Source of the DNA: Bradyrhizobium sp. CCBAU 051011
GTDB taxonomy: Bacteria > Pseudomonadota > Alphaproteobacteria > Rhizobiales > Xanthobacteraceae
Assembly: GCF_009930815.1 (NCBI RefSeq)
Contig: NZ_CP022222.1
Span: forward strand, 1,654,501-1,718,500
Direction of reading: 5' to 3'
DNA: 64,000 nt
This document shows positions 18,353 to 27,872 of this stretch, piece by piece. The translations under genes were made by a program, and so were the position numbers. The first letter of the stretch is position 1; each line of letters starts with the position of its first letter. The notes below the pieces were generated by a model that saw only the letters and a list, made by a program, of their open reading frames with translations, did no database searches and was not told the DNA's origin.

Positions 18353-19501
18353 ATGAGAGTAGTCCGTCGCCTGTTTCTCGGCCTTGCCACGGTCATGGCC
18401 GCGCTTGCCATGGCGCTTCTCTCCCTCGCAATCGTCGCGACCATCAAATTCTACAGCGACCGCGATCCGGCATTATCCGCGCGCCCTCTTGCGACAAGCT
18501 CCGATGCGCCTTTGAGGCTTTCACGTATTGAACGCCAGAGCATCGCAACAGAGTATCCAACCTATTTCAGCCGCGGGAAGGAGCAGACATATCTGACGCT
18601 GGCCGAGTGGTACCAGGTATATAGTTACAATGAATTTGGCGACTTCCTTGCAAGCGGTGGACGACAGACAGACTTTCCGTTTGCGACGGCCATCAGCAAT
18701 TTCTGGAACTGCTACTTCCTGTCGCTCGAGCAAAGCAAGGGCCACGAATTCAACTGGCAGTACAATTTTGGTTCGTGGGTAATCGGCATCAATTTGACGG
18801 TTGAGTACGGCGTCAAGTTCGCCTACGAGAATACGATTGGCCGCATCACCCAGGCGATTGCGGGGAGCGAGACCGAAGCCGATCGTTTCATTGCAAAATC
18901 CTGGAACAGCTACGCCAAGACGCTGTATCAGACGACGTGGTACCACTACCCCTACTTCGCCGATCTCTCGGGCATCTGGCACGAAACCACACTCTTCAGC
19001 AGAACGTTCATCAGGAATGCCGAGCGGCAAGCCGCGTTCTCGGTCTCATACCTGCTCAAGGGATCATACGCGCAATTGTGGCTCCTCAGTGCAGAGCAAA
19101 AGGACAATCAGACGTTCAGCGTCGTCCACGCCGCCAATCGCGCGCATCTGGACGATGACGGCATCAAGGTCCTGAAGGAATTGAGCGGGAATCGCTTTCT
19201 CATCGAAACCGAACGATACGCCGGCTTCAAAGCCGCGCTTGTGAAGCTGATCGAAAGAAACGTGTCGTTCGTCGAGATCATGGGACACGAAACGATCGCG
19301 CTCGCGTATCTTTCGAAGAACACCAAGGAACCGATTTCCGATTCGGCATCGGTCAAGATGATCGATCGGCGAGAACTGTTTTACCATCCGGAAGGCTACA
19401 GATACCGGGTTACCCTCGAGGCACGTGTCGACGCGTTGAAGGATACGCTTCGCCTGCTCGCTGAAAACGGTTCGAAATTCGAGATGATCTACGATTTCTG
19501 A
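18353..19501 (+). CDS. Membrane-anchored orphan protein beside tRNA-Gly
   Basis: 382 residues from ATG 18353. One N-terminal transmembrane helix (LFLGLATVMAALAMALLSLAIVATI), then a soluble domain rich in Tyr/Trp/Phe (TYLTLAEWYQVYSYNEFGDFL, TTWYHYPYFADLSGIWHETTLFS). I recognise no family. The coding stretch looks less GC-rich than its neighbours and ends 43 bases from the tRNA-Gly 3' end, which fits acquisition beside a tRNA, but no integrase or direct repeat is seen. A longer start at 18284 is possible. Confidence 0.75.
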   Translation: MRVVRRLFLGLATVMAALAMALLSLAIVATIKFYSDRDPALSARPLATSSDAPLRLSRIERQSIATEYPTYFSRGKEQTYLTLAEWYQVYSYNEFGDFLASGGRQTDFPFATAISNFWNCYFLSLEQSKGHEFNWQYNFGSWVIGINLTVEYGVKFAYENTIGRITQAIAGSETEADRFIAKSWNSYAKTLYQTTWYHYPYFADLSGIWHETTLFSRTFIRNAERQAAFSVSYLLKGSYAQLWLLSAEQKDNQTFSVVHAANRAHLDDDGIKVLKELSGNRFLIETERYAGFKAALVKLIERNVSFVEIMGHETIALAYLSKNTKEPISDSASVKMIDRRELFYHPEGYRYRVTLEARVDALKDTLRLLAENGSKFEMIYDF

Positions 19502-19544
19502 ACCCGGTGTGAGTAAAGGCCAAGGGCGACCGATGCCGGGAGGT

Positions 19545-19618
19545 TGGAGCGGGCGAAGGGAATCGAACCCTCGTATGCAGCTTGGGAAGCTGCCGTTCTA
19601 CCATTGAACTACGCCCGC
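19545..19618 (-). tRNA. tRNA-Gly (anticodon CCC)
   Basis: Read on the minus strand, a 74-base cloverleaf begins GCGGGCGTAGTTCAATGGTA and ends with an encoded CCA. Acceptor stem GCGGGCG/CGCCCGC, anticodon stem GCAGC/GCTGC with loop TTCCCAA (anticodon CCC, reads GGG), and T arm GAGGGTTCGATTCCCTT are all intact. Confidence 0.95.
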
Positions 19619-19761
19619 GGATCGTACCCCATGATTAGCCGACCGCGCGCCATTCGCCAAGCTGTTCCATTGTTCGTCTGGCCTTACTGTTAACTTCCCC
19701 AAAATTCCAGATGCGATTCAACGCGCCGATGCTATCATCCCAGGCTAGGGCTGGGCGGCTT

Positions 19762-20340
19762 ATGGCGGGGCGTGGGTACACCATATTTGACACGGCGATC
19801 GGCCGCTGCGGGATTTCGTGGAGCCCGGCGGGCATTATCGGCGTGCAGCTCCCCGAAGTTCGCGAGATCGATACGCGGCGACGGCTCTATCAGCTTTATC
19901 CCGACGCCCGCGAGCTTCGCCCGCCGGCGAATATCCAGATCGCGATCGAAGGCATCGCAGCCCTGCTGCGCGGGGCGACGTGCGATCTTGCCGACATCAC
20001 GCTGGATATGACCGGCATTCCTGCCTTCAGCCAGCGCGTCTACGCCTATGCGCGCCAGATCCCGCGCGGCGAGACCCGGACCTATGCGGAAGTAGCTAGC
20101 AGCCTTCGCGCCTCCGGCGCGATCTATTCGGTGGCGCAAGCGATCGGCCGCAACCCCTTCATGATCATCGTGCCCTGCCATCGCGTGCTCGAAGCGGGCA
20201 ATTACGCCGACAAGATCTCAGCCTTTGGCGGGGCGATCTCCAAGCGGCGGCTGCTCTCGATCGAGGGCGCCAGCCCGACCGTCAGCAAGACGCTGTTCGA
20301 TGTGCTGCTGCCGGTTGCACCGCCCCGCGCGCATCCCTAA
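19762..20340 (+). CDS. ogt: Methylated-DNA-protein cysteine S-methyltransferase
   Basis: 192 residues from ATG 19762. Removes alkyl groups from O6-alkylguanine to its own Cys in a one-shot repair. The active site is PCHRV (Cys139). The recognition helix region (YAEVASSLRASGA, SVAQAIGRNP) matches Ogt/AGT. In-frame ATGs at 19711 and 19729 would extend it; the 19762 start places YTIFDTAIGRCGISWS at the expected family N-terminus. An AraC gene follows after nine bases, on the same strand, so the two may be cotranscribed. Confidence 0.9.
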   Translation: MAGRGYTIFDTAIGRCGISWSPAGIIGVQLPEVREIDTRRRLYQLYPDARELRPPANIQIAIEGIAALLRGATCDLADITLDMTGIPAFSQRVYAYARQIPRGETRTYAEVASSLRASGAIYSVAQAIGRNPFMIIVPCHRVLEAGNYADKISAFGGAISKRRLLSIEGASPTVSKTLFDVLLPVAPPRAHP

Positions 20341-20349
20341 ATCTGCGGG

Positions 20350-21189
20350 ATGATCGCGACCACGCTCATCGAGCGCAAATCCATCTCCGTGTCGGACTTT
20401 CGCTGCAGTGCGGGGCCCGGCGACACGCCATTTGCGGAGCAGCACCGCTGCCACTCGATCTCCTATGTGCGCAAGGGCAGCTTTGGCCTGCACTGCCGCG
20501 GCAAGTTCAATGAGCTGGTGGCGGGATCGGTGCTGATCGGCCATCCCGGCGACGAGTATACCTGCACCCATGAGCACGTTTGCGGCGACGAATGCCTGTC
20601 ATTCTTCCTCAGCCCTGAAGTTGTGGACGCGCTCGGCGACAGCCAGACGCTGTGGCAGATCGGAGCCGCGCCGCCGCTGCCGGAGCTCGTGGTGCTCGGC
20701 GAGCTGGCTCAATCGGCAGCAGATGGCAGCAGCGACATCGGCCTCGACGAAATCGGCCAGGTGCTCGCAAGCCGCTTCGTCGAGGTGGTGTCAGGCAAGG
20801 CGCGTAAATCTGGTCCCGATGCGGCGCGTAACCGCCGCCGCGCGGTGGAAACCGCGCTGTGGATCGACGCCAATTCGCACCGTCAGATCAATCTGGAGGA
20901 CGCGGCCGCGCAGGCCGGGATCAGCCCGTTCCATTTCCTGCGGCTGTTTTCCGAAGTGCTCGGCGTCACCCCGCACCAATATCTGGTGCGCTCGCGGCTG
21001 CGCCATGCCGCGCGGCGTCTCGCCGACGACGACAGCCCGGTCACTGACATTGCCTATGACGTCGGCTTTGCCGATCTCTCCAATTTCGTGCGCACCTTCC
21101 ATCGCGCCGCCGGCGCCTCGCCGCTGAAGTTCCGCCAGGCCTCCCGCGGCCAGCGCAAGATTTTCCAAGAACGGCTGGCCCTCAACTAG
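20350..21189 (+). CDS. AraC-family transcriptional regulator
   Basis: 279 residues. The N-terminal half is a cupin-like ligand domain ([17 protein letters not shown]...[11 protein letters not shown]). The C-terminal half has two helix-turn-helix motifs ([33 protein letters not shown] and [25 protein letters not shown]). It follows the alkyltransferase gene closely. Several Cys/His residues in the N-domain ([11 protein letters not shown]) could sense metal or alkylation, by analogy only. Confidence 0.92.
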   Translation: MIATTLIERKSISVSDFRCSAGPGDTPFAEQHRCHSISYVRKGSFGLHCRGKFNELVAGSVLIGHPGDEYTCTHEHVCGDECLSFFLSPEVVDALGDSQTLWQIGAAPPLPELVVLGELAQSAADGSSDIGLDEIGQVLASRFVEVVSGKARKSGPDAARNRRRAVETALWIDANSHRQINLEDAAAQAGISPFHFLRLFSEVLGVTPHQYLVRSRLRHAARRLADDDSPVTDIAYDVGFADLSNFVRTFHRAAGASPLKFRQASRGQRKIFQERLALN

Positions 21190-21242
21190 CTAGGCTTTCT
21201 CCAGGCCGCGCGAACTCGCGGCACTTTTGACTGGAGAATATC

Positions 21243-21602
21243 ATGTACGACCACATCGGATTACGCGTCGGCGACCTCGACGCCAGCGTGCGCTTCTATA
21301 CGGCGGCGCTGGCGCCGCTCGGCTTCGTGCTGTGCTCGCGCGACGATTCCGGCGCGGGCTTCGGACCGAAGGACGCGCCTGCGCTCTGGCTGCATCTACA
21401 CAAGGGCCAAGCCGCAACCGGCGCGCATGTCGCGTTCCGCGCCAAGGATCATGCCGCGATCAAAAAATTCCACGCCGAGGGCCTGAAGGCCGGCGGCCGC
21501 GACAATGGCGGCGCCGGACTGCGCGCGGATTACAGTCCGACCCATTACGCCGCGTTCCTGATCGATCCGGACGGCAACAATGTCGAGGCGGTTTGTACGT
21601 AA
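21243..21602 (+). CDS. VOC family (glyoxalase/bleomycin-resistance fold) protein
   Basis: 119 residues. Single betaalphabetabetabeta repeat: MYDHIGLRVGDLDASVRFYTAALAPLGF at the start and YAAFLIDPDGNNVEAVC at the end, with His4 and Glu near the C-terminus as likely metal ligands. GGAGA precedes the ATG. Substrate unknown. Confidence 0.92.
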   Translation: MYDHIGLRVGDLDASVRFYTAALAPLGFVLCSRDDSGAGFGPKDAPALWLHLHKGQAATGAHVAFRAKDHAAIKKFHAEGLKAGGRDNGGAGLRADYSPTHYAAFLIDPDGNNVEAVCT

Positions 21603-21618
21603 GCCCCTGCGCTTTCTA

Positions 21619-21702
21619 CGTCATTGCGAGGAGCGAAGCGACGAAGCAATCCATGCCTCGGCAAGCGGAGAGATGGATTGCTTCGCTCCGCTCGCAATGA
21701 CG
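21619..21702. repeat. GTCATTGCGAGCGAAGC family repeat, copy 2
   Basis: Same two-armed design as 6735-6816, with an AAGCAATCCATGCCTCGGCA half close in sequence to copy 1. It occupies the gap between the VOC and SRPBCC genes. Confidence 0.9.
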
Positions 21703-21738
21703 ACTGAACGTCTATCCTCTTTCAACAAGGACTCGCTC

Positions 21739-22140
21739 ATGGCCTCCATCCACAAGGAAATCCTCATCGACGCCAACCCTGACGACGTCTGGGACGCATT
21801 GCGCGATTTCGGCGCGCTGCATACGCGGCTCGTTCCGGGCTTCGTGACCGACACCAAACTCGACGGTGACGCGCGCATTGTCACCTTCGCAAACGGTACG
21901 GTGGCACGCGAAATCCTGGTCGACTGCGACGAGGCGCGGCGGCGGCTGGTCTATGCCATTGTCAGCGAACGTATCAGGCAGCACAGCGCTTCCGCACAGG
22001 TCTTTGCCGAAAGCGACGGCCGCACCCGCTTCGTGTGGATCGCCGACGTGCTTCCGAACGAGATCGCGCCCTACATGGACGCGCAGATGGATCTGGGCCT
22101 CAACGCCATGCAGAAGGCATTGGGACGCAGCGCGGCATGA
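21739..22140 (+). CDS. SRPBCC family protein
   Basis: 133 residues. Starts MASIHKEILIDANPDDVWDALRDFGALHTRLVPGFV, the standard start of the polyketide-cyclase/START-like ligand-binding fold, and ends with a long C-terminal helix (MDAQMDLGLNAMQKALG). ATG 21739 is chosen over upstream in-frame codons because those lie in repeat DNA. Its TGA overlaps the next ATG (ATGA), indicating coupled translation. Confidence 0.9.
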   Translation: MASIHKEILIDANPDDVWDALRDFGALHTRLVPGFVTDTKLDGDARIVTFANGTVAREILVDCDEARRRLVYAIVSERIRQHSASAQVFAESDGRTRFVWIADVLPNEIAPYMDAQMDLGLNAMQKALGRSAA

Positions 22141-22667
22141 TATCCGCATTTCTCGACGCGCTCGGCGCGGACGGCCCCTCGGCCGACCGCGCCGGCAAAA
22201 TGGATCTCTACGGCCGCTTCGTCGGCTCCTGGGATCTCGATGTCAGGCAATTTTCCGAAGACGGCACGGAGCGCCGCCGCGCCGGCGAATGGCATTTTGG
22301 CTGGGCGCTGGAGGGGCGCGCGATCCAGGATGTCTGGATCGTGCCGCCACGCGGCGAACTGCGGCACGGCGATGCTTCGGCCAATTTCAACTCGTACGGC
22401 ACCACGCTGCGGGTTTACGATCCCGATATCGACGCCTGGCGGATTCAGTGGACCGACCCGGTGACGCGGAATTTCCTGCAGATGATCGGCCGCGCGGAAG
22501 GCCGCGACATCGTGCAGCTGGGCACACGGCCGGACGGCCAACTGGCCCGCTGGAGTTTTGCAGACATCACCGCCGATTCATTCCTCTGGCGCGGCGAAGT
22601 CTCGGCGGATGCGGGCACAACATGGCGTGTCATCACCGAGTTCACCGCCCGCCGCAGGGGGGCGTGA
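22137..22667 (+). CDS. Conserved hypothetical, lipocalin-like beta protein
   Basis: 176 residues. FVGSWDLDVRQFSEDGTERRRAGEWHFGWALEGRAIQDVWIVP followed by alternating beta strands resembles DUF1579-like/lipocalin-like barrels. The ATG overlaps the SRPBCC stop by four bases, so the pair forms an operon of two small hydrophobic-pocket proteins. Reaction unknown. Confidence 0.8.
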   Translation: MISAFLDALGADGPSADRAGKMDLYGRFVGSWDLDVRQFSEDGTERRRAGEWHFGWALEGRAIQDVWIVPPRGELRHGDASANFNSYGTTLRVYDPDIDAWRIQWTDPVTRNFLQMIGRAEGRDIVQLGTRPDGQLARWSFADITADSFLWRGEVSADAGTTWRVITEFTARRRGA

Positions 22668-22764
22668 TCTTTCTCACAGATCGGCTCACGACCCGCTCCT
22701 AGCCTCGGCGTGTGCGTCCGAATGGCGCCGCGCCCGCGGCCGCCCGCGCATGAGGAGTCGAGCC

Positions 22765-23262
22765 ATGACTGGAGCTGACAAGGTCGTCTGCCACGCAGCC
22801 ACGCTGCTGTTGCTGTTCACCCTGACATCGATGCCGGCCAAGGCCCAATTCGCCGGCTTCGGCGGCGGTGGTGGCAACGGCCAGGACATGATGACGCAGA
22901 TGGCGCCGATGCTGGAAATGATGAAGGCGAAGATGGGCAAGCGCCGCTTCGCCGCGATGATGCAGACCATGGGCCCGATGATGAGCCGCATGATGGAGGG
23001 CGGCGGCGGAGGTCTTGGTGGCATGATGGGCGGCGGCATCCCCGGCGGTTTTGGCGGAGGAATTCCGGCCGGCGGCGGTTTCGTGTCCGACAGTTACGGC
23101 ATTGGCACCGGCGGCATGAATTTCGGCGGCATGGGCGGCGGCGATTTCATGGGCATGCTCGGCGGTGCCGGAGGCGGCGAATTGATGACCATGGTCCCGC
23201 AACTGATGCGCATGGCCAATGTCGGCGGCGGCCGTCATGGCCGGCGGCGCGCGCGGCGGTAG
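22765..23262 (+). CDS. Secreted Met/Gly-rich protein
   Basis: 165 residues with a signal peptide (LLLLFTLTSMPAKA-Q). The mature chain is strikingly biased: residues 40-75 are packed with Met (DMMTQMAPMLEMMKAKMGKR) and the rest alternates GGG runs with GGM/GGI. A TGAGGAG site precedes ATG 22765. Clustered methionines can bind Cu(I) or act as oxidant traps, but no known metal-binding family is recognised. The bias makes composition-only false matches likely. Confidence 0.75.
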   Translation: MTGADKVVCHAATLLLLFTLTSMPAKAQFAGFGGGGGNGQDMMTQMAPMLEMMKAKMGKRRFAAMMQTMGPMMSRMMEGGGGGLGGMMGGGIPGGFGGGIPAGGGFVSDSYGIGTGGMNFGGMGGGDFMGMLGGAGGGELMTMVPQLMRMANVGGGRHGRRRARR

Positions 23263-23269
23263 TTTCATC

Positions 23270-23385
23270 CGTCATTGCGAGCCAACGGGCCGCGCGAATG
23301 CGCGCCCGATGACAGGCTCCGCGAAGCAATCCATCTTCCACGCACGCGGAAGATGGATTGCTTCGTCGCTTCGCTCGCGATGACG
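23270..23385. repeat. GTCATTGCGAGC family repeat, copy 3 (enlarged)
   Basis: The outer arms GTCATTGCGAGC and GCTCGCGATGAC enclose AAGCAATCCATCTTCC and its complement, with about 30 extra bases (AACGGGCCGCGCGAATGCGC) inserted in the left arm relative to other copies. Confidence 0.88.
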
Positions 23386-23389
23386 GGTA

Positions 23390-24832
23390 TTACGGCAACG
23401 CCGGTCTAACCGCGGGCGCAGGCTGCGGCTTCGGCCCCCAGCGCGTCAGCATGACGCTGACGCAGGAGAGCACGCCGAGCAGCACCATCGAGGCTGCCGC
23501 CAGCACGAAGAAGTTCTGCGCAGTGCCGTCATGCGCCAACAACCACCAGCCACCGGCGCTGATAAACAACAGCCGCGCGGTCTGCGCCAGCACCGGGCCG
23601 ATCACCTTGGCCGCGCCTTGCGATGAAAAATAGCACGTCGTGGCAAGGCCGAGGAAGGCATACATCGGCGCCGCCGTAGACAAATACTGCCGGCTGGCAG
23701 CACGCACGCTCGAATCATCGGTGAACAGATTTACCCAGATGTCGGGGAATGCAGCGATGAAGGTTGCGACCGCGCCGACCGAGACGAAGGCCACGAGCCC
23801 CGCGATCCAACAAATCCTGCGGGCCCGCGCAATGCGCTCTGCCCCGATCGCCATGCCGACCATCGGCACCGTGGCAATGCCGACGGCGAATGCGATCGAG
23901 GTCAGCATGAATTCGAGCCGCGCGCCGATGCCGTAGCCGGCGAGGATCTCGGTGCCGAAACTCGCCAGCATGTGGGTGAAGATGCTGATGGTGAGCACCG
24001 ACTGGAGCGGCGAGAAGCAGGCAATGGCGCCGACCTTCAAAATGTCGATGAACATCGGCCAGCGAATGCGAAGGCCCCGGATCTTCGGAACGACGCGCGC
24101 GCGGCCCGAGAACAGATACCATGTCATCACGGAAATGCTGATGAGATAGGCGATCAGCGAGCCGGCCGCGACGCCGCGCATGCCGAATTGCGGAATCGGG
24201 CCGAGGCCCAAGCCCAGCGTGCCGCCGAGAATGATCTGGCAAACCGCCGATGAGAGCATCAAGGCCGACGGCAGCTTCATGTTGCCGGTGCCGCGCAAGA
24301 TGCCCGACATCGTGTTCATCAGCCACGGCACCACGGCGCCGCCGAAGAAGATTTGCGTATAGGCGACCGCCTGCGTCAGCACGTTGCCGCGGCCGCCGAG
24401 CAGTTCGAGCAGTGCGGGCCCGAAAATCAGCATGCCCAGCATGAAGACGAGACCGAAGCACAAGCCGATCAATAGCGCGTGCGAAGCAAGGGCGGAGGCA
24501 CGATCGCGGTCGCCGGCACCGAGCGCACGCGCGATCGCCGATGCCACGCCGCCGCCCATCGCACCGCCGGACATCGTCATCGTCAGGATCACGGTCGGAA
24601 ACACCAGCGCCATCGCCGCCAGCGATTCCACGCCCAGGCGCCCGATATAGGAGGTCTCGGCGATGACGACGCAGGTGCCTGCGGTGAGCGCGATCACGTT
24701 CGGCCAGGCAAGCCACAACAATGTGCGCAGGATCGGCCCGTCGAGCAGCGCGTTCTTCGCCCGCGGCTCCGGCGGCGGCAGCGGACGCTCCTTTTCGTCC
24801 ACGGGAATTTCGGCGACGCCGAGGTCGGACAT
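23390..24832 (-). CDS. MATE-family efflux transporter
   Basis: 480 residues, a full-length MATE antiporter with twelve predicted helices. [20 protein letters not shown] and the mid-protein [26 protein letters not shown] mark the two six-helix halves. ATG 24832 follows a GGGGAGCAGAA ribosome site; the longer open frame upstream is noncoding. Drives cation-coupled export of an unknown compound. Divergent from the sugar dehydrogenase gene. Confidence 0.93.
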   Translation of the reverse strand: MSDLGVAEIPVDEKERPLPPPEPRAKNALLDGPILRTLLWLAWPNVIALTAGTCVVIAETSYIGRLGVESLAAMALVFPTVILTMTMSGGAMGGGVASAIARALGAGDRDRASALASHALLIGLCFGLVFMLGMLIFGPALLELLGGRGNVLTQAVAYTQIFFGGAVVPWLMNTMSGILRGTGNMKLPSALMLSSAVCQIILGGTLGLGLGPIPQFGMRGVAAGSLIAYLISISVMTWYLFSGRARVVPKIRGLRIRWPMFIDILKVGAIACFSPLQSVLTISIFTHMLASFGTEILAGYGIGARLEFMLTSIAFAVGIATVPMVGMAIGAERIARARRICWIAGLVAFVSVGAVATFIAAFPDIWVNLFTDDSSVRAASRQYLSTAAPMYAFLGLATTCYFSSQGAAKVIGPVLAQTARLLFISAGGWWLLAHDGTAQNFFVLAAASMVLLGVLSCVSVMLTRWGPKPQPAPAVRPALP

Positions 24833-25005
24833 TTCTGCTCCCCGCGCGCGGTCTCTGGTGGCCGCGGCGCGCTGTTTCCTAGCATGGCAGGGGACGATTC
24901 CGCGTGCACGGGGCGCAATGGGGGCCTGCGGGATTGCAGGCGGCGCCATACGCCCACCACCTGCGCGGGCCACGCCGCCGGCCAGCCACTTCACAGGGAA
25001 TTCAT

Positions 25006-25032
25006 GCCGGCTCGACGAACGTTCGAGCCGGC
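25006..25032. promoter_or_regulatory. Hairpin in divergent MATE/dehydrogenase promoter region
   Basis: GCCGGCTCGA, loop CGAACGT, TCGAGCCGGC: ten perfect pairs and no T-run, 38 bases before the dehydrogenase ATG. It could be an operator palindrome or an mRNA leader hairpin. Confidence 0.5.
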
Positions 25033-25069
25033 ACCGCATTGTCAAGGCAATAATCCCGGGAACCTCGCC

Positions 25070-26404
25070 ATGCGCAAGCAAATCCCTTTGGCCATCTGCG
25101 TCGGCGCGTTGGCGCTGCCGCTGGCCGCCTGCAACGATCCCAAGGAGACCGCGACGGTGGCGCAGACCTATGGTCCTTCGCCGACGCTGCCGCCGCCGGA
25201 ACATTCATGGATCCCGACCGTCGAGATCGCCTCGGTCAACCGCTGGCCGGACGGCGCCAAGCCGACCGCCGCCAATGGCATGACGGTCACCGCCTTTGCC
25301 ACCGGGCTCGATCACCCGCGCACCGTCTACACGCTGCCGAATGGCGACGTGCTGGTCGCCGAGAGCAACGCGCCGCCGAAGCAGAGCGGCTTCAGCATCA
25401 AGGGCTTCATCTACGGGTTGGCACAGAGCTGGGCGGGCGCGGGCGTGCCGAGCGCCAACCGCATCACGCTGTTGCGCGACGCGGATGGCGACGGCGTGGC
25501 CGAGACCCGCAGCGTGTTTCTGAGCAACCTGAATTCGCCGTTCGGCATGGCGCTGGTCGGCGAAGATTTCTATGTCGCCAATGCCGACGCGATCGTGAAA
25601 TTCTCGTACCGCGAGGGGGACACCAAGATCAGTGCGCCCGGCGTCAAGCTGGCGGACCTGCCGGCCGGCCCCCTCAATCATCACTGGACCAAGGACCTGA
25701 CGGCGAGCGCCGACGGCAGCAAGCTGTATGCAACTGTCGGCTCCAATAGCAATATCGGCGAGAACGGCATGGAGGCCGAGAAGGATCGCGCCGCGGTGCT
25801 GGAGGTCGACCGTGCCAGCGGCCAATGGCGTGTGTTCGCGTCGGGCCTGCGCAATCCCAATGGTCCGGCATGGAATCCGACGACGGGCGAGCTCTGGGTC
25901 GTCGTCAACGAGCGCGACGAGCTCGGCAACGATCTGGTGCCCGATTACATGACTTCGGTGAAGGACGGCGCGTTCTACGGCTGGCCGTACAGCTATTTTG
26001 GCGATCGCGTCGATACCCGCGTCGAACCGCGGCGGCCCGACCTGGTGCAGAAGGCGATGGCGCCCGATTATGCGCTCGGCGCGCATACGGCGTCGCTCGG
26101 GCTTGCGTTCAACACCGGCAATCTGTTTCCGCCGGATATGGAGGGCGGCGCCTTCATCGGCCAGCACGGCTCGTGGAATCGCAAGCCGCGCTCAGGCTAC
26201 AAGGTGATCTTTGTGCCCTTCAAGGACGGCAAGCCATCGGGTCCGCCGCAGGACGTGCTGACCGGCTTCCTCAACGACAACGGCGAAGAGCAGGGCCGTC
26301 CCGTCGGCGTGCGGCTCGACAAGCAGGGCGCGCTGCTGGTGGCTGACGATGTCGGCAACACGGTGTGGCGCGTGACGCCGGCGGCGAAATCGGCGGCGCG
26401 GTAG
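25070..26404 (+). CDS. PQQ-type sugar/sorbosone dehydrogenase lipoprotein
   Basis: 444 residues. N-terminal lipobox LPLAAC (lipidated Cys21). The rest is a six-bladed propeller of the soluble glucose/sorbosone dehydrogenase (GSDH) family: [90 protein letters not shown], then [17 protein letters not shown]. It should oxidise aldoses or aldehydes in the periplasm with PQQ. No cytochrome gene is adjacent. The ATG has a GGGAACC site upstream. Confidence 0.9.
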   Translation: MRKQIPLAICVGALALPLAACNDPKETATVAQTYGPSPTLPPPEHSWIPTVEIASVNRWPDGAKPTAANGMTVTAFATGLDHPRTVYTLPNGDVLVAESNAPPKQSGFSIKGFIYGLAQSWAGAGVPSANRITLLRDADGDGVAETRSVFLSNLNSPFGMALVGEDFYVANADAIVKFSYREGDTKISAPGVKLADLPAGPLNHHWTKDLTASADGSKLYATVGSNSNIGENGMEAEKDRAAVLEVDRASGQWRVFASGLRNPNGPAWNPTTGELWVVVNERDELGNDLVPDYMTSVKDGAFYGWPYSYFGDRVDTRVEPRRPDLVQKAMAPDYALGAHTASLGLAFNTGNLFPPDMEGGAFIGQHGSWNRKPRSGYKVIFVPFKDGKPSGPPQDVLTGFLNDNGEEQGRPVGVRLDKQGALLVADDVGNTVWRVTPAAKSAAR

Positions 26405-26412
26405 CGCTTCGC

Positions 26413-26515
26413 CGTCATTGCTAGCGAAGCGACGTGTCCGCCCCTGCTTTAGCCAAGGCGGAAGCAATCCATCGTACGGCATAACGGATAGATGGATTGT
26501 TTCCTCGCAATGACG
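26413..26515. repeat. GTCATTGC family repeat, copy 4 (diverged)
   Basis: Opens with GTCATTGCTAGCGAAGCGAC and closes with CCTCGCAATGAC, with GAAGCAATCCATCG / GATGGATTG inner arms. It sits between convergent genes. Confidence 0.85.
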
Positions 26516-26527
26516 GCGAACGGTGAG

Positions 26528-27634
26528 CTACACCCTGAAATGCTTGCTCAGCTTCAGCCCCTGCGCCTGATAGTTCGAGCCGATGCGCTGGCCGTACATG
26601 GCGTCGGGGCGCGACAGCATCTTCTCATAGACCAGGCGGCCGACGATCTGGCCGTGCTCGAGGATGAACGGCACCTCGCGCGAGCGCACTTCGAGCACGG
26701 CGCGCGCGCCCTGCCCGCCGGCGCCGGCATAGCCGAAGCCGGGATCGAAGAATCCCGCATAGTGCACGCGGAATTCGCCGACCAGCGGATCGAACGGCAC
26801 CATTTCGGCGGCGTAATCCGGCGGCACCTGCACGGCCTCCTTGGAGGCCAGGATGTAGAACTCGCCGGGATCGAGGATGAGGCTGCCGTCGGATCGCGCC
26901 GGGATCGGCTCCCAGAATTCGTCGACGCCATAGCCGCCGCGACGGTCGACATCGACGACACCGGTGTGGCGCTTGGCGCGGTAGCCGACGAAGCCGCCGG
27001 AATTCTTGCCGGACAGATCAACCGAGAGTGCGACGCCATTGGCCAGATCGGCGTCGTCGATGTCGACCAGCCGTTCGGCGTCATGCAGCGCATCGAGTTC
27101 GTCGGCATTAAGGATGGCGTCACCGGTGCGGAAGCGCACCTGGCTGAGCCGCGAGCCTTCGCGCAGCAGCACCGGAAACGTCTTCGGGCTGATCTCGGCA
27201 TAGAGCGGGCCGTGATAGCCGGCGCCGATCATGTCGAAGCGGCGGGTGCCGTCGGCAATCACGCGCGTGAACACGTCGAGCCGCCCCGTCGAGCTCTTCG
27301 GATTGGCGGCGGCCACGATCTCGGGCGGCAAGGCGAGACTTTCCAGCAGCGGGACGATGTAGACGCAATTGGTCTCCAATACCGCGCCGTCGGAGAGATT
27401 TATTTCATGCAACTTCAATTCGTCGATGCGCTCGGCAACGGTCGCGCCGGGACCGGGCAGGAAGCTCGCCCGCACCCGGTAGGCGATGTCGCCAAGGCGC
27501 AGGTCGAGGCTCGCCGGCTGGATCTGGCTTTCGACAAAGGGATAGGCCGGCAGGATCAGGCCCGCATCCGCCATCGCCGCGATCATGCGGTCGGGCAGAA
27601 TCCCGTTGGCGTCGGGCGGTAGCGTGAACGACAC
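26528..27634 (-). CDS. dcd: 2'-deoxycytidine 5'-triphosphate deaminase, two-domain
   Basis: 368 residues, about twice the E. coli Dcd length: an internally duplicated alphaproteobacterial form. Both halves carry Dcd motifs (IQPASLDLRLG and NPKSSTGRLDVFTRV in the first; FDPGFGYAGAGGQGARAVLEVRS and GQIVGRLVYEKM in the second). Converts dCTP to dUTP for thymidylate synthesis. GTG 27634 has AGAGGA seven bases upstream and gives the usual family length; the frame extends further but through the divergent metZ promoter. Confidence 0.9.
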   Translation of the reverse strand: MSFTLPPDANGILPDRMIAAMADAGLILPAYPFVESQIQPASLDLRLGDIAYRVRASFLPGPGATVAERIDELKLHEINLSDGAVLETNCVYIVPLLESLALPPEIVAAANPKSSTGRLDVFTRVIADGTRRFDMIGAGYHGPLYAEISPKTFPVLLREGSRLSQVRFRTGDAILNADELDALHDAERLVDIDDADLANGVALSVDLSGKNSGGFVGYRAKRHTGVVDVDRRGGYGVDEFWEPIPARSDGSLILDPGEFYILASKEAVQVPPDYAAEMVPFDPLVGEFRVHYAGFFDPGFGYAGAGGQGARAVLEVRSREVPFILEHGQIVGRLVYEKMLSRPDAMYGQRIGSNYQAQGLKLSKHFRV

Positions 27635-27724
27635 GGCGCGGTCCTCTGAGGTGGCCCTTTCGGATGCCCAAATGTCATCCAAACCTCGCAAATATGGGCT
27701 TTTAGGGGTTATCTGATGGCCGCC

Positions 27725-27753
27725 TTGACTGAAAGGGCGCAAGCGAATATCAG
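27725..27753 (+). promoter_or_regulatory. Putative sigma-70 promoter of metZ
   Basis: TTGACT, exactly 17 bases, TATCAG. This places transcription start just before the riboswitch at 27765. It overlaps the region upstream of the divergent dcd gene. Confidence 0.6.
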
Positions 27754-27764
27754 CATGACTTATC

Positions 27765-27820
27765 CCGTGGTGATTTGAGCCGGCCGGCTTGCAGCCACGT
27801 TAAATAAATCGCTAAACAGG
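27765..27820 (+). ncRNA. SAM-II riboswitch
   Basis: The SAM-II (metA) aptamer layout is recognisable. P1 stem is CGTGG (27766-27770) with CCACG (27795-27799); the loop includes TGATTTG and CTTGCAG; the conserved 3' pseudoknot strand is TTAAATAAATCGCTAAA. SAM-II binds S-adenosylmethionine and in alphaproteobacteria is known upstream of metA and metZ-type genes, which matches the downstream gene here. Confidence 0.93.
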
Positions 27821-27838
27821 CCGGGGACACGTGTGATC

Positions 27839-27872
27839 CCGGCCTGTGGAAATTTTTCCAGGCCGGTTTTTT
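27839..27872 (+). terminator. Riboswitch-controlled terminator before metZ
   Basis: CCGGCC-TG-TGGAAA pairs with TTTCCAGGCCGG, then six T residues. The same left arm (CCCGGCCTG, 27838-27846) can instead pair with CAGGCCGGG at 27817-27825, directly abutting the aptamer, so two exclusive hairpins are possible. Another hairpin, GTGACCA/TGGTCAC at 27873-27894, stands just before the GGAGG ribosome site. Confidence 0.82.

Noticed and set aside
24479..25069. Long open frame extending the sugar dehydrogenase upstream by almost 200 codons
   Set aside because: It is antisense to the MATE gene, Arg/His-rich, and the lipoprotein signal with its ribosome site begins at 25070.
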